32,237 nucleotides of DNA from contig JALOTF010000025.1 in NCBI GenBank assembly GCA_025458025.1, forward strand, positions 1 to 32,237, written 5' to 3'. Each line of letters begins with the position of its first letter. Position 1 is the first letter of the stretch. Below the pieces are notes generated by a model that did no database searches, was not told the DNA's origin, and worked only from the letters and a program-made list of their open reading frames with translations. Positions 1-8,239 of this stretch are shown piece after piece. Origin of the DNA: Beijerinckiaceae bacterium. GTDB taxonomy: Bacteria; Pseudomonadota; Alphaproteobacteria; Rhizobiales; Beijerinckiaceae. The position numbers and the translations under genes are program-made.

Positions 1-2
1 CC

Positions 3-578
3 CTGCTGGCGGAGGATGATGGGATCGTCGTCTCCGCGAGCATCGAGCCGGGGCAGGTGCTGGCCGCCGGGCAGCCCGCCCTGCGGCTCGCCAAGGATGG
101 CGCCCGCGAGGCGCTTGTCGCCATCCCGGAACAGGAGATGGACGATATCCGCAAGGCTCGCGCCGAGGCGAGCCTCTGGACCGATCCGGGCAAGGCTTAT
201 CCGGCGAAGCTGCGCGAACTCTCGCCTTCGGCGGATCCACTCACGCGCACCTTCCAGGCGCGGTTTACACTCGACGGCCTGCCGGCGGATGCGCCGCTCG
301 GCATGTCGGTGTCGCTGGCCGTCCGCCCGGCGGAGGAAGTGCGCGTGGCGCGCCTGCCGCTTGCGGCCATCCTCAATGAGGGCAAGGGCACGGAAGTCTA
401 TGTCGTCGAGGCCAACGGCGAATTGAAGCGCAAGGCGGTGCAGGTCACCGCCTATGAGGCCAAAGACGCGCTGATTTCCGGCGGTCTCGCCGATGGCGAT
501 GCGGTGGTCGTGCTCGGCATCCACAAGCTCAAGCCCGGCCTCAAGGTGCGGCCGGTTGCCGAACTGCGTCTTGGGTGA
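3..578 (+). CDS. RND efflux periplasmic adaptor (membrane fusion protein), C-terminal part
   Basis: The gene enters from the left edge; the open frame runs from base 3 to the TGA at 576-578, giving about 191 residues. The visible part starts in the lipoyl/barrel-sandwich half (GIVVSASIEPGQVLAAGQPALRLA, split here as GIVVSASIEPG then QVLAAGQPALRLA), followed by a beta-barrel with the usual PLTRTFQARFTL segment, and ends in the membrane-proximal domain (GLADGDAVVVLGIHKLKPGLKV). Such adaptors link an inner-membrane RND pump to an outer-membrane TolC-type channel. The pump gene starts 11 bases after this stop, so the two are clearly one operon. The N-terminal lipid or signal anchor and hairpin are outside the window. 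Family identity is secure; the substrate cannot be told. Confidence 0.93.
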   Translation: MLAEDDGIVVSASIEPGQVLAAGQPALRLAKDGAREALVAIPEQEMDDIRKARAEASLWTDPGKAYPAKLRELSPSADPLTRTFQARFTLDGLPADAPLGMSVSLAVRPAEEVRVARLPLAAILNEGKGTEVYVVEANGELKRKAVQVTAYEAKDALISGGLADGDAVVVLGIHKLKPGLKVRPVAELRLG

Positions 579-589
579 GGAGCGGAGCC

Positions 590-3500
590 ATGAAGGGCGG
601 CATCAATCTCTCGGCCTGGGCGGTTCGGCATCAGGCTCTGGTTCTGTTTCTCATCCTCGTCGTCACGGCGGCGGGTCTGATCTCCTACATGCGCCTCGGG
701 CGCGCGGAAGACCCCTCCTTCACCATCAAGGTCGCGACCATCACGGTTGTCTGGCCCGGCGCCACCGCGCAGGAAATGCAGGAGCAGGTGACCGAGAAGA
801 TCGAGAAGAAACTTCAGGAACTGCCCTATTTCAACCGGGCCATCACCTATTCCAAGCCCGGCTTCTCCGCGACCCAGATGGAGTTCAAGGATTACACGCC
901 GGCGAAGCAGGTGCCGGAACTCTTCTACCAGTTGCGCAAGAAGCTGGGCGACCTGCGCAGCGATTTGCCTGCCGGCATCATCGGCCCGAACGTCAATGAC
1001 GAGTTTGGCGATGTCGATTCCATCCTGCTGATGATCACCGGCGACGGCGCGGATTACGCGAAGCTCAAGGGCGTCGCGGAAGACCTTAAGCGCGCCATGC
1101 TGCGCGTGCCGGATGTGGTGAAGGTGAACCTCTACGGCACGCAGGATGAGCGCATCTTCGTGGAATTCAGCCATGTGAAGCTCGCGACGCTCGGCGTGCC
1201 CGTGACGGCCATTTTCGATGCCATCGCACGCCAGAATGCCGTGAACCCTGCGGGCACGTTCGAAACGAGCGCCCAGCGCATTCCACTGCGTGTCTCAGGC
1301 GCGCTCGATGGTGCGGCGGCGGTGGCGGCCATCCCGATCGAGGCCGGGGGACGTACCTTCCGGCTCGGCGACATCGCCAATGTGACGCGCGACTTCAAGG
1401 ACCCGCCGGATTTCCTCATTCGCCAGAACGGCAAACCCGCCGTGGGCGTCGGCGTCGTGATGCTCAAGGGCGCGAATATCGTGACCCTCGGCGAGGCGGT
1501 GGATCAGGCGCTGTCGGCCTTCAAGGAAAAGCTCCCCATCGGCATCGAGATCGACCAGATCGCGAACCAGCCGCAGGTGGTGCAGACCTCGGTGCGCGAA
1601 TTCGTGCGCTCCTTCGTGGAAGCTTTGCTGATCGTGCTTGCCGTATCGTTCCTCTCGCTCGGCTGGCGCACGGGCATCGTGGTGGCGCTCTCCGTGCCGC
1701 TGGTGCTGACAATCGTGTTCGTCCTCATGGATGCGATGGGCATCGACCTGCACCGCATTTCGCTCGGCGCGCTGATCATCGCGCTCGGCCTGCTCGTCGA
1801 TGACGCGATCATCGCGGTCGAGATGATGATGGTGAAGCTCGAAGAGGGCTGGGACCGGCTGAAGGCCGCGGCCTTCGCCTGGGAATCCACCGCTTTCCCC
1901 ATGCTGACCGGCACGCTGGTGACCGCCGCTGGCTTCCTGCCGATCGGCCTCGCGAATTCGGCCGTGGGCGAATACACGGGCACGCTCTTCATCGTGGTCG
2001 GGCTCGCGCTTGTGGCCTCCTGGTTCGTGGCCGTGGTGTTCACGCCCTATCTCGGCGTGAAGCTGCTGCCGGAAATGAAGGTTGAGCGCGACGAGACCGG
2101 TCGCCCCATCCTCCATCACGGCCATGCGGCGATGTATGACACGCCGATGTATTCCCGCCTGCGCCGCATCGTGGCGTGGTGCGTGGAGCATCGCGGCAAG
2201 GTGATCATCGCGACGGTGGGCATTTTCGCGCTTTCCATCGTGGCGTTCGGTCGCGTGCAGCAGCAATTCTTCCCGCTCTCCGAGCGCCCGGAACTCTTCC
2301 TTGAAATGCGCCTGCCGGAAGGCTCGGCCATCGGGGCCACGAAGAAGGTCGCGGAAGAGGCGCAGAGCCTGCTCTCGGGTGACCCCGACGTCATCCATGC
2401 CACGACCTATATCGGCCAGGGTTCGCCGCGTTTCTGGCTCGGCCTGAACCTTGTGCTGCCGAACGAAGCCTTCGCGCAAACCGTGATCCTCACTAAGGAT
2501 GTGAAGGCGCGCGAGCGCATCAAGGCGCGGCTCGAAAAGGCCATCGCCGAGGGCGCGCTGGCAGCGGCCCGCGTGCGCGTGGACCGGTTCAACTTTGGAC
2601 CGCCTGTGGGCTTCCCCGTGCAGTTCCGTGTCGTGGGTGCTGATCCCATCGAGGTTCGCCGCATCGCCTATCAGGTGCGCGAGACCATGAGTCAGAACGC
2701 GAAGACCCGCGACCCGCATCTCGACTGGAACGAGATGATGCCGTCGATCCGCCTCATCGTGGATCAGGATCGCGCCCGCGCCTTCGGGCTCGACCCGACG
2801 GCCATCGCGCAGACCTTGCAGACCCTCGTCTCCGGCGCGCCGATCACCGCCGTGCGTGACCGCACCGAGACCGTGCAGGTCGTGGCGCGCGCCGTGCCCG
2901 GCGAGCGGCTCGACCCCACGCGCCTCGCGGATTTCACCCTCATCGCCCGCAACGGCGTGCCGGTGCCGCTCGCGCAGGTCGCGCGGATCGCCTACGAGCA
3001 TGAGGAGCCGATCCTGTGGCGGCGCAACCGCGACATGTCGATCACCGTGCGTTCGGACATTATCGACGGCGTGCAGGCACCGGACGTGACGAACGAGGTG
3101 TGGAAGGCGCTGCAGCCGGTTCGCGATGCGATCCCGCAAGGCTATCGTCTCGAAATCGGCGGCGCCATTGAGGAATCGGCCAAGGCCAATGCCTCGATCT
3201 TCAAGCTCTTCCCCGTGATGTTCATGGTGATGCTCACGCTGCTGATGTTCCAGCTCCAGAGCTTCTCGAAGCTGTTCCTCGTGTTTTCGACCGCGCCTTT
3301 GGGGCTGATCGGGGCCTCTTTGGCGCTGAACCTTTCGAACAAGCCTTTCGGCTTCGTGGCACTCCTTGGGCTCATCGCACTCGCGGGCATGATCATGCGC
3401 AACACGGTCATCCTCGTGGACCAGATCGACCACGATCTCGATTCAGGGCTTCCCCTCCGCGAAGCCATCGCCGAAGCCACTGTCCGCCGTGCGCGGCCCG

Positions 3501-3751
3501 TGGTGCTCACGGCGCTCGCGGCCATCCTCGCCATGGTGCCGCTCTCGGGTTCGGCCTTCTGGGGACCGATGGCGTTTACGATCATGGGCGGGCTGTTCGT
3601 CGCGACCTTCCTCACCCTGCTGTTCCTGCCGGCGCTCTACGCCCTGTGGTTCCGCAAGAAGCTGAAGGCCGATGACCTCCGCGCCAAGGCTCAACCGGCG
3701 GAACCCACTGCTCCGGCCGCACCGCCGGCTCTGGCGACGGCAGCGGAGTAA
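590..3751 (+). CDS. RND efflux transporter permease, TriC-like
   Basis: This is a 1053-residue inner-membrane proton-driven pump of the AcrB/HAE fold. I chose ATG 590, which has GAGGAGCGG just upstream; a GTG at 575 is possible but overlaps the adaptor stop. The order is TM1 (residues about 15-35), a first periplasmic loop, TM2-6, a central cytoplasmic stretch, TM7, a second periplasmic loop and TM8-12. The paired aspartates of the proton relay are present in LGLLVDDAIIAVEMM of TM4. The N-terminus (NLSAWAVRHQ, LGRAEDPSFTIK) resembles, from memory, the TriC/MexK-type branch that exports triclosan and other biocides rather than the metal-exporting CzcA branch. The tail is Ala/Pro-rich. It is co-transcribed with the adaptor; no outer-membrane factor gene is in view. 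The substrate is inferred only. Confidence 0.95.
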   Translation: MKGGINLSAWAVRHQALVLFLILVVTAAGLISYMRLGRAEDPSFTIKVATITVVWPGATAQEMQEQVTEKIEKKLQELPYFNRAITYSKPGFSATQMEFKDYTPAKQVPELFYQLRKKLGDLRSDLPAGIIGPNVNDEFGDVDSILLMITGDGADYAKLKGVAEDLKRAMLRVPDVVKVNLYGTQDERIFVEFSHVKLATLGVPVTAIFDAIARQNAVNPAGTFETSAQRIPLRVSGALDGAAAVAAIPIEAGGRTFRLGDIANVTRDFKDPPDFLIRQNGKPAVGVGVVMLKGANIVTLGEAVDQALSAFKEKLPIGIEIDQIANQPQVVQTSVREFVRSFVEALLIVLAVSFLSLGWRTGIVVALSVPLVLTIVFVLMDAMGIDLHRISLGALIIALGLLVDDAIIAVEMMMVKLEEGWDRLKAAAFAWESTAFPMLTGTLVTAAGFLPIGLANSAVGEYTGTLFIVVGLALVASWFVAVVFTPYLGVKLLPEMKVERDETGRPILHHGHAAMYDTPMYSRLRRIVAWCVEHRGKVIIATVGIFALSIVAFGRVQQQFFPLSERPELFLEMRLPEGSAIGATKKVAEEAQSLLSGDPDVIHATTYIGQGSPRFWLGLNLVLPNEAFAQTVILTKDVKARERIKARLEKAIAEGALAAARVRVDRFNFGPPVGFPVQFRVVGADPIEVRRIAYQVRETMSQNAKTRDPHLDWNEMMPSIRLIVDQDRARAFGLDPTAIAQTLQTLVSGAPITAVRDRTETVQVVARAVPGERLDPTRLADFTLIARNGVPVPLAQVARIAYEHEEPILWRRNRDMSITVRSDIIDGVQAPDVTNEVWKALQPVRDAIPQGYRLEIGGAIEESAKANASIFKLFPVMFMVMLTLLMFQLQSFSKLFLVFSTAPLGLIGASLALNLSNKPFGFVALLGLIALAGMIMRNTVILVDQIDHDLDSGLPLREAIAEATVRRARPVVLTALAAILAMVPLSGSAFWGPMAFTIMGGLFVATFLTLLFLPALYALWFRKKLKADDLRAKAQPAEPTAPAAPPALATAAE

Positions 3752-3786
3752 ACTCGGCCCTTGAGGCGCTTCCCGCCACGGCCTAA

Positions 3787-3813
3787 CCTGCCGGTCAAAA
3801 CAAGACCGGCAGG
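3787..3813 (+). promoter_or_regulatory. Perfect 10-bp hairpin next to the GMC gene ribosome binding site
   Basis: Arms CCTGCCGGTC (3787-3796) and GACCGGCAGG (3804-3813) are fully complementary around a 7-base loop AAAACAA. There is no U-tract after it, so it is a poor intrinsic terminator for the RND operon. Its 3' arm ends where the purine-rich Shine-Dalgarno stretch of the next gene begins (AGGAGAGGG, 3811-3819; start at 3829), so folding would partly hide the ribosome site. Confidence 0.6.
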
Positions 3814-3828
3814 AGAGGGCGGAACGGC

Positions 3829-5469
3829 ATGAGCGGGCAGGAGCAGCCGGTAGCAGCAGGCGAGTTCGATTTCATCATCGTCGGTGGCGGCACCGCGGGC
3901 TGCCTGCTCGCCAATCGTCTGAGTGCGGACCCGAAAAATCGCGTGCTGCTGCTCGAGGCGGGCGGGCGCGACAATTACATCTGGTTCCACATTCCGGTTG
4001 GGTATCTCTTCCTGATCGGCAATCCGCGCGCGGACTGGATGTTCCGCACCAAGCCCTCGCCCGCCCTCAACAACCGATCGCTGCTCTATCCGCGCGGGCG
4101 CGTGCTCGGCGGCTGTTCCGCCATCAACGGCATGATCTACATGCGCGGGCAGGCGACGGATTACGATCAATGGGCGCAGATGGGCCTGCCGGGCTGGTCA
4201 TGGTCTGATTGCCTGCCTTATTTCCTGCGCCACGAGGACCATTACGCCGGCTCGAACGAGCTGCACCGGCAGGGCGGTGAATGGCGCGTGGAGGAGATGC
4301 GCCTGCGCTGGGAAATCCTCGATGCCTTCCGCGATGCGGCGGCGGAAGCCGGCATTCCCAAGGTGCCGGATTTCAATCGCGGCGACAATTTCGGCTCCGC
4401 CTATTTCCAGGTGAACCAGAAGAAAGGCCTGCGCTGGAGCGCGGCGCGCGGCTTCCTTGATCCCGCTAAAGGGCGCCCCAATCTCGAGATCCGCACCGAT
4501 TCTGAAGCGATGCGCGTGGCTTTCGAAGGCAAGCGTGCCACGGGCATTGTCTACCGGCGAGGCGGGCGCGTGGAGATCGCCAAGGGACGGCGCATTGTGC
4601 TCTCGGCGGGTGCGGTGCAGACGCCGAAGCTGCTCATGCATTCCGGCCTCGGGCCTGCCGTACATCTCGCCGAGTTCGGCATTGAGACGCGGCTTGAACG
4701 GCCCGGTATCGGCGCGAACCTTCAGGATCACCTGCAACTTCGCCCGGTCTACAAGGTCTCGGGCGTGCGCACGCTGAACACGGATTACGCGAACCTGCTG
4801 AAGCGTGGCTGGATGGGCGTGGAATTCGCGCTGTTCCGGCGCGGGCCACTCACCATGGCGCCCTCGCAGCTCGGGCTTTTCGCGAGATCCGATCCGCGTT
4901 TTGCCACCGCGAATGTGCAATTCCATGTGCAGCCGCTCTCGCTCAATAAATTCGGCGAGCCGCTGGACCCGTTTCCCGCCTTCACGGCGTCGGTCTGCAA
5001 TCTCCGGCCCACGAGCCGGGGCACGATCCGCTTGTCTTCTGCTGATCCTTTCGCAGCGCCGGAGATCGACCCGAATTACCTCTCTACTGAGGACGATCGG
5101 CAGGTGGCCGTGGATTCCCTGAGGCTTGTGCGAAAAATCGTGGGGCAGCAGGCCCTCCAGCGCTACAAGCCCGAGGAATACCGGCCCGGCCCTTCGCTGC
5201 AGAGCGATGAGGACCTCACGCGTGCGGCGGGCGAGATCGGCACGACGATTTTCCACCCGGTCGGCACGGCCCGCATGGGCCTCGCGGATGACCCGATGGC
5301 CGTGGTCGATTCCCGCCTCTCGGTGATCGGCTGTGAGGGTTTGACCATCGCCGATGCTTCGGTGATGCCCACGATCACCTCGGGCAACACGAATTCCCCC
5401 GTGCTGATGATCGCGGAAAAGGCGGCGGAATTCCTGCTTTCCGCCGACCGGAAGGCGCTCGCAGCCTGA
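3829..5469 (+). CDS. GMC family oxidoreductase (choline dehydrogenase-like)
   Basis: This 546-residue flavoprotein oxidises an alcohol, passing electrons from FAD to a quinone or oxygen. An FAD-binding Rossmann motif lies near residues 15-36 (FIIVGGGTAGCLLANRL), followed by LLLEAGG and the GMC signature PRGRVLGGCSAINGMIYMRG near residue 90. The catalytic histidine is in TTIFHPVGTARMG and the second His/Asn position is Asn in TSGNTNSPVLMIAEKAA. Length is normal for the choline/alcohol dehydrogenase branch. ATG 3829 follows GAGAGGG. There are no bet genes (betB, betI) next to it, so I do not call it betA. Its stop overlaps the start of mmcB by one base (TGATG), suggesting coupled translation of two functionally unrelated proteins. 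The substrate is unknown. Confidence 0.93.
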   Translation: MSGQEQPVAAGEFDFIIVGGGTAGCLLANRLSADPKNRVLLLEAGGRDNYIWFHIPVGYLFLIGNPRADWMFRTKPSPALNNRSLLYPRGRVLGGCSAINGMIYMRGQATDYDQWAQMGLPGWSWSDCLPYFLRHEDHYAGSNELHRQGGEWRVEEMRLRWEILDAFRDAAAEAGIPKVPDFNRGDNFGSAYFQVNQKKGLRWSAARGFLDPAKGRPNLEIRTDSEAMRVAFEGKRATGIVYRRGGRVEIAKGRRIVLSAGAVQTPKLLMHSGLGPAVHLAEFGIETRLERPGIGANLQDHLQLRPVYKVSGVRTLNTDYANLLKRGWMGVEFALFRRGPLTMAPSQLGLFARSDPRFATANVQFHVQPLSLNKFGEPLDPFPAFTASVCNLRPTSRGTIRLSSADPFAAPEIDPNYLSTEDDRQVAVDSLRLVRKIVGQQALQRYKPEEYRPGPSLQSDEDLTRAAGEIGTTIFHPVGTARMGLADDPMAVVDSRLSVIGCEGLTIADASVMPTITSGNTNSPVLMIAEKAAEFLLSADRKALAA

Positions 5470-5930
5470 TGGAACCGGCACGCGCCCCGCGCGAAAGCCT
5501 CGCGCCGGTTCTCGCGCGCGGGCTGACGCGGCATCTCTTCCAGCGCGGTTTGCTGGCCCTGCCGGAAGTGAGCCTGCCCAACGGGCGGCGTGCCGACCTC
5601 ATGGCCTTCTCCCGCACCGGCGAATTGTGGATCGTCGAGATCAAGTCCTCGGTCGAGGATTTCCGGTCGGACCAGAAATGGCGAGAATACCGGCCCTATT
5701 GCGATCGCTTCTACTTCGCGAGCCATGAGGGCGTGCCCACGGGCATTTTCCCGGAAGAAGCCGGCCTGTTCCTTGCTGATGGTTTCGATGCCGAGATGAT
5801 CCGGCATTGTGCGATTCCCGGGGCGATCCACGCCTCGACGCGCAAGAGCCTCATCCTGCAACTTGGATGGATTGCCGGGCAGCGATGGCTCGGAGCAAGC
5901 GACCCCGACGCCCTGAGGCCGGATCGCTAA
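5469..5930 (+). CDS. mmcB: MmcB family DNA repair protein
   Basis: A 153-residue protein with the pattern of a PD-(D/E)XK nuclease-like fold: D43 in RRADLMAF, then E57 and K59 in LWIVEIKSS, followed by the family hallmark SVEDFRSDQKW and YRPYCDRFYFA. This matches the alphaproteobacterial MmcB (DUF1052) family, described in Caulobacter as needed for resistance to mitomycin C damage and linked to the ImuABC/DnaE2 lesion-bypass pathway. ATG at 5469 shares its A with the TGA of the upstream GMC gene, so expression is probably coupled. No LexA-type box is evident just upstream, as there is no separate promoter space. Only 15 bases separate it from the convergent regA stop. Confidence 0.9.
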   Translation: MEPARAPRESLAPVLARGLTRHLFQRGLLALPEVSLPNGRRADLMAFSRTGELWIVEIKSSVEDFRSDQKWREYRPYCDRFYFASHEGVPTGIFPEEAGLFLADGFDAEMIRHCAIPGAIHASTRKSLILQLGWIAGQRWLGASDPDALRPDR

Positions 5931-5945
5931 ACGATTTTTGCTGAA

Positions 5946-6521
5946 TTACTTCGGCGCGCGCTTGGCGAGGATGCGCTGCAAGGTGCGGCGATGCATGTTG
6001 AGACGACGCGCCGTTTCGGAGACGTTCCGACCGCACATTTCATAGATGCGCTGGATATGCTCCCAGCGTACGCGATCCGCCGACATCAGCTGTTCGGGCA
6101 GGACGGGCTTCTCGCCCATGCCGCCATGCAGTGCTGCATCGATCTCGTCGGCATCCGCGGGCTTGGCGAGGTAATCGAAGGCGCCACGCTTGATCGCGGA
6201 AACCGCGCTCGCAATGTTGCCGTAGCCCGTCAGCACAAGAGACTTGGTGTCCGGATGGCGCTTCTTGATCTCGGCCACGACATCGAGGCCATTTCCGTCG
6301 CCGAGGCGCACATCAATGACTGCGTAATCCGGCGCGAAGCTCGAAATGGCGATGAGGCCCTCATCGACACTGGAGGCGGTCGTCACGCGATAGCCGCGTG
6401 TTTCCATGGCCTTGGCGAGGCGTGCGAGGAAGGGGCGGTCGTCATCGAGAATCAGCAGACTGGGGTTCCCGCCGATGGCAGGTGAATGGAGATCATCCCG
6501 GATGGTGGTCTGAACGTCCAT
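5946..6521 (-). CDS. regA: Response regulator RegA/PrrA/ActR family
   Basis: This 191-residue global redox response regulator is paired with the sensor just upstream. The receiver domain spans residues about 21-135: acidic residues D26-D28 (LLILDDD), phospho-acceptor D70 (YAVIDVRLGDGNG), T98 in VLTGYG and K120 in LAKP. A Fis-type helix-turn-helix occupies residues about 160-190 (NVSETARRLNMHRRTLQRIL), the nearly invariant C-terminus of RegA orthologues. The ATG has CAGAGG six bases upstream. It lies 21 bases downstream of the kinase gene, so the two are one operon. In relatives RegA controls photosynthesis, carbon and nitrogen fixation, respiration and acid tolerance genes; ActR is the usual name in rhizobia. 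Confidence 0.96.
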   Translation of the reverse strand: MDVQTTIRDDLHSPAIGGNPSLLILDDDRPFLARLAKAMETRGYRVTTASSVDEGLIAISSFAPDYAVIDVRLGDGNGLDVVAEIKKRHPDTKSLVLTGYGNIASAVSAIKRGAFDYLAKPADADEIDAALHGGMGEKPVLPEQLMSADRVRWEHIQRIYEMCGRNVSETARRLNMHRRTLQRILAKRAPK

Positions 6522-6542
6522 TTCGAACCTCTGATCCCCTTA

Positions 6543-7958
6543 TTACCCGGATTTTGCCTTCCCGGAAAGCTCTTTTGCCTGTTTTAGGCTCGAACTAATT
6601 CCGGACGCTTTCAGAAGCGGATCGATCTTCTGGTTTTCCAATTGTGTGTTACGGGCCAATTCGTCGAACAGATGGCGTGGCCAAGTCAGACGAATTGTCG
6701 CACCAACCTCCGGCTCGGCCTGGTTTTCAGCCAAAAGGCTGGCCCCGGAGCGCTCCAGCAGCACTTTGGCGATGAAAAGCCCGAGGCCCATCCCACCGCC
6801 GGGGCCAGAATCCGCGCTGCTCTCATCCCATGGCCGCGAGGTGAGATAGGGCTCGCCGAGCCGCTCCAGCACGAAGCCGGGAATGCCCGGGCCGTCATCG
6901 CGGATGTCGATGGTCACGTCGCGCTCGTCCCACCGCACGCGGATCTCGACAGCGCTCGCCGCGAATTCCGCAGCGTTTTGAACGAGATTGCCGATGCCGT
7001 AGAGCAATCCGGGATTGCGCAGGCAGCGCGGCTCCGGATCGACGCCATCGCGCAGAAGCGAGATCGGCGCACCACGATCACGGTAGCGCGCGACCACCTC
7101 CGCCACGAGGCCTGACACGGTGACCGTGCGGAAGGGCGCGGCATTGGGCTCGCCCAAAGTGGTGATCTGCGCGAGAATCTGCCGGCAGCGGGCAGATTGC
7201 TCCTTGATGAGCAGGAGGTCCGCCTTCAGGGCCTCATCCTTGATCGGCGCATGGAGCAGCTCCCCGGCCACCACGGCGATGGTTGCCAGCGGCGTGCCGA
7301 GTTCATGCGCGGCGGCTGCCGCAAGGCCATCGAGATCGGAAATATGCTGCTCGCGCTCCAGCAGCAGTTCGGTCATCGCGAGGGCCTGCGCGAGCTGGCG
7401 GGCTTCCTCCGCGATGCGCCAAGCATAGAGCCCCACGAAGATGATCGCACCCTGAAGGGCGAGCCAGAGCCAGAGCGAGAAGGAGGGCCCTGCGATGATG
7501 CCGCCGTCCTGGCTGCGCAAAGGCTCGTGGTAGGGCAGGATGAAGGTGGTAGCCGCCATGGCGAGCACGCCGAGCACGATGGTGCGTTGCGGTGGCAGCG
7601 CCATCGCCGAGATCAGCACGGGTGCGAGGAAGAAGATCGAGAACGGGTTGGTCACCCCGCCCGCAAAGTAAAGCAGGGCCGCCAGCTGAAGAATATCCGC
7701 ACCCAGCAGCACGAAGGCTGCGGATTCCTCCATGCGATAGCCGGCTGGCGCGCGCACATGCAGAGCCATGTTGAGCGCGATCGCGAAGGCGAGCACCAGC
7801 GCGATGCTGACCAGCGGCAGATCCAATCCCACCAGGAATTGCCCCACGAGAATGAGGCAGGCCTGCATGATGACCGAATACCAGCGCAGTCGCAGCAGCG
7901 TTTCGAGACGCAGCAGGCGATGATCCCGCGGGAGCTTGGAACGCAGCCGTCTTGGCAT
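6543..7958 (-). CDS. regB: Redox-sensing histidine kinase RegB/PrrB/ActS family
   Basis: A 471-residue membrane sensor kinase when started at ATG 7958 (GGAGAGGGCGAGGG upstream). A frame-open ATG at 8057 would add 33 residues that look unlike the family. About six membrane segments occupy residues 25-185. The quinone-binding signature GGVTNPF is at 100-106. The H-box AAAAHELGTPLATI carries the phosphorylated H218, and the redox-active cysteine known from RegB is present as C258 in SARCRQIL. The N-box (NLVQNAAEFA), DDGPGIPG and GGGMGLGLF nucleotide motifs complete the kinase. All sensing residues are therefore intact. The RegA partner follows after 21 bases. The gene is divergent from the PHB depolymerase, with a shared upstream region of about 280 bases. 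Confidence 0.95.
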   Translation of the reverse strand: MPRRLRSKLPRDHRLLRLETLLRLRWYSVIMQACLILVGQFLVGLDLPLVSIALVLAFAIALNMALHVRAPAGYRMEESAAFVLLGADILQLAALLYFAGGVTNPFSIFFLAPVLISAMALPPQRTIVLGVLAMAATTFILPYHEPLRSQDGGIIAGPSFSLWLWLALQGAIIFVGLYAWRIAEEARQLAQALAMTELLLEREQHISDLDGLAAAAAHELGTPLATIAVVAGELLHAPIKDEALKADLLLIKEQSARCRQILAQITTLGEPNAAPFRTVTVSGLVAEVVARYRDRGAPISLLRDGVDPEPRCLRNPGLLYGIGNLVQNAAEFAASAVEIRVRWDERDVTIDIRDDGPGIPGFVLERLGEPYLTSRPWDESSADSGPGGGMGLGLFIAKVLLERSGASLLAENQAEPEVGATIRLTWPRHLFDELARNTQLENQKIDPLLKASGISSSLKQAKELSGKAKSG

Positions 7959-7998
7959 GGTCTTCACCCTCGCCCTCTCCAGTGAGATGCCGGCACGT

Positions 7999-8012
7999 CC
8001 GATCGCGATCGG
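7999..8012. promoter_or_regulatory. 14-bp perfect palindrome upstream of regB
   Basis: CCGATCGCGATCGG reads identically on both strands and lies about 40 bases before the chosen regB start. It could be an operator for the sensor-kinase operon. If translation really began at 8057 the palindrome would be inside coding sequence. No regulator can be assigned from the sequence alone. Confidence 0.4.
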
Positions 8013-8137
8013 GCAAGACGTGAGTCGATCATAGTCTTCTTTCTGTCTCCCGGCCATACGCGTTGGCTTGGCCTAGCGGATTTCACTAATGGGAAAGCAG
8101 TTGCGGAAAAATCGTCACAGGTCTAAGCCCTTGAGGG

Positions 8138-8159
8138 CGAATATTTCGAAAGTCGAATA
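8138..8159. promoter_or_regulatory. Candidate operator with CGAATA direct repeats and a TTCGA/TCGAA dyad
   Basis: CGAATA occurs at 8138-8143 and again at 8154-8159, so the repeats are 16 bases apart. TTCGA (8145-8149) and TCGAA (8153-8157) form a perfect dyad around AAG. The cluster is AT-richer than its surroundings and lies about 80 bases before phaZ in the regB-phaZ divergent region. This arrangement is expected of a transcription factor site; the factor is unknown. Confidence 0.4.
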
Positions 8160-8239
8160 GGAACTTCACGATCCTCCCGACATTCTCCGGGATACCGCGC
8201 CGGAGCACGTTGTGACCGTCGCTGAAGGAGTCCGCCCCG

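Noticed and set aside
1295-3433. 712-codon open frame on the minus strand inside the RND pump gene
   Set aside because: Its product is rich in His, Arg, Glu and Asp with no fold pattern; it is the antisense image of a GC-rich gene with clear RND motifs.
3829-5469. betA (choline dehydrogenase) assignment
   Set aside because: No betB, betI or choline transporter is nearby and GMC paralogues are numerous; only the family call is supported.
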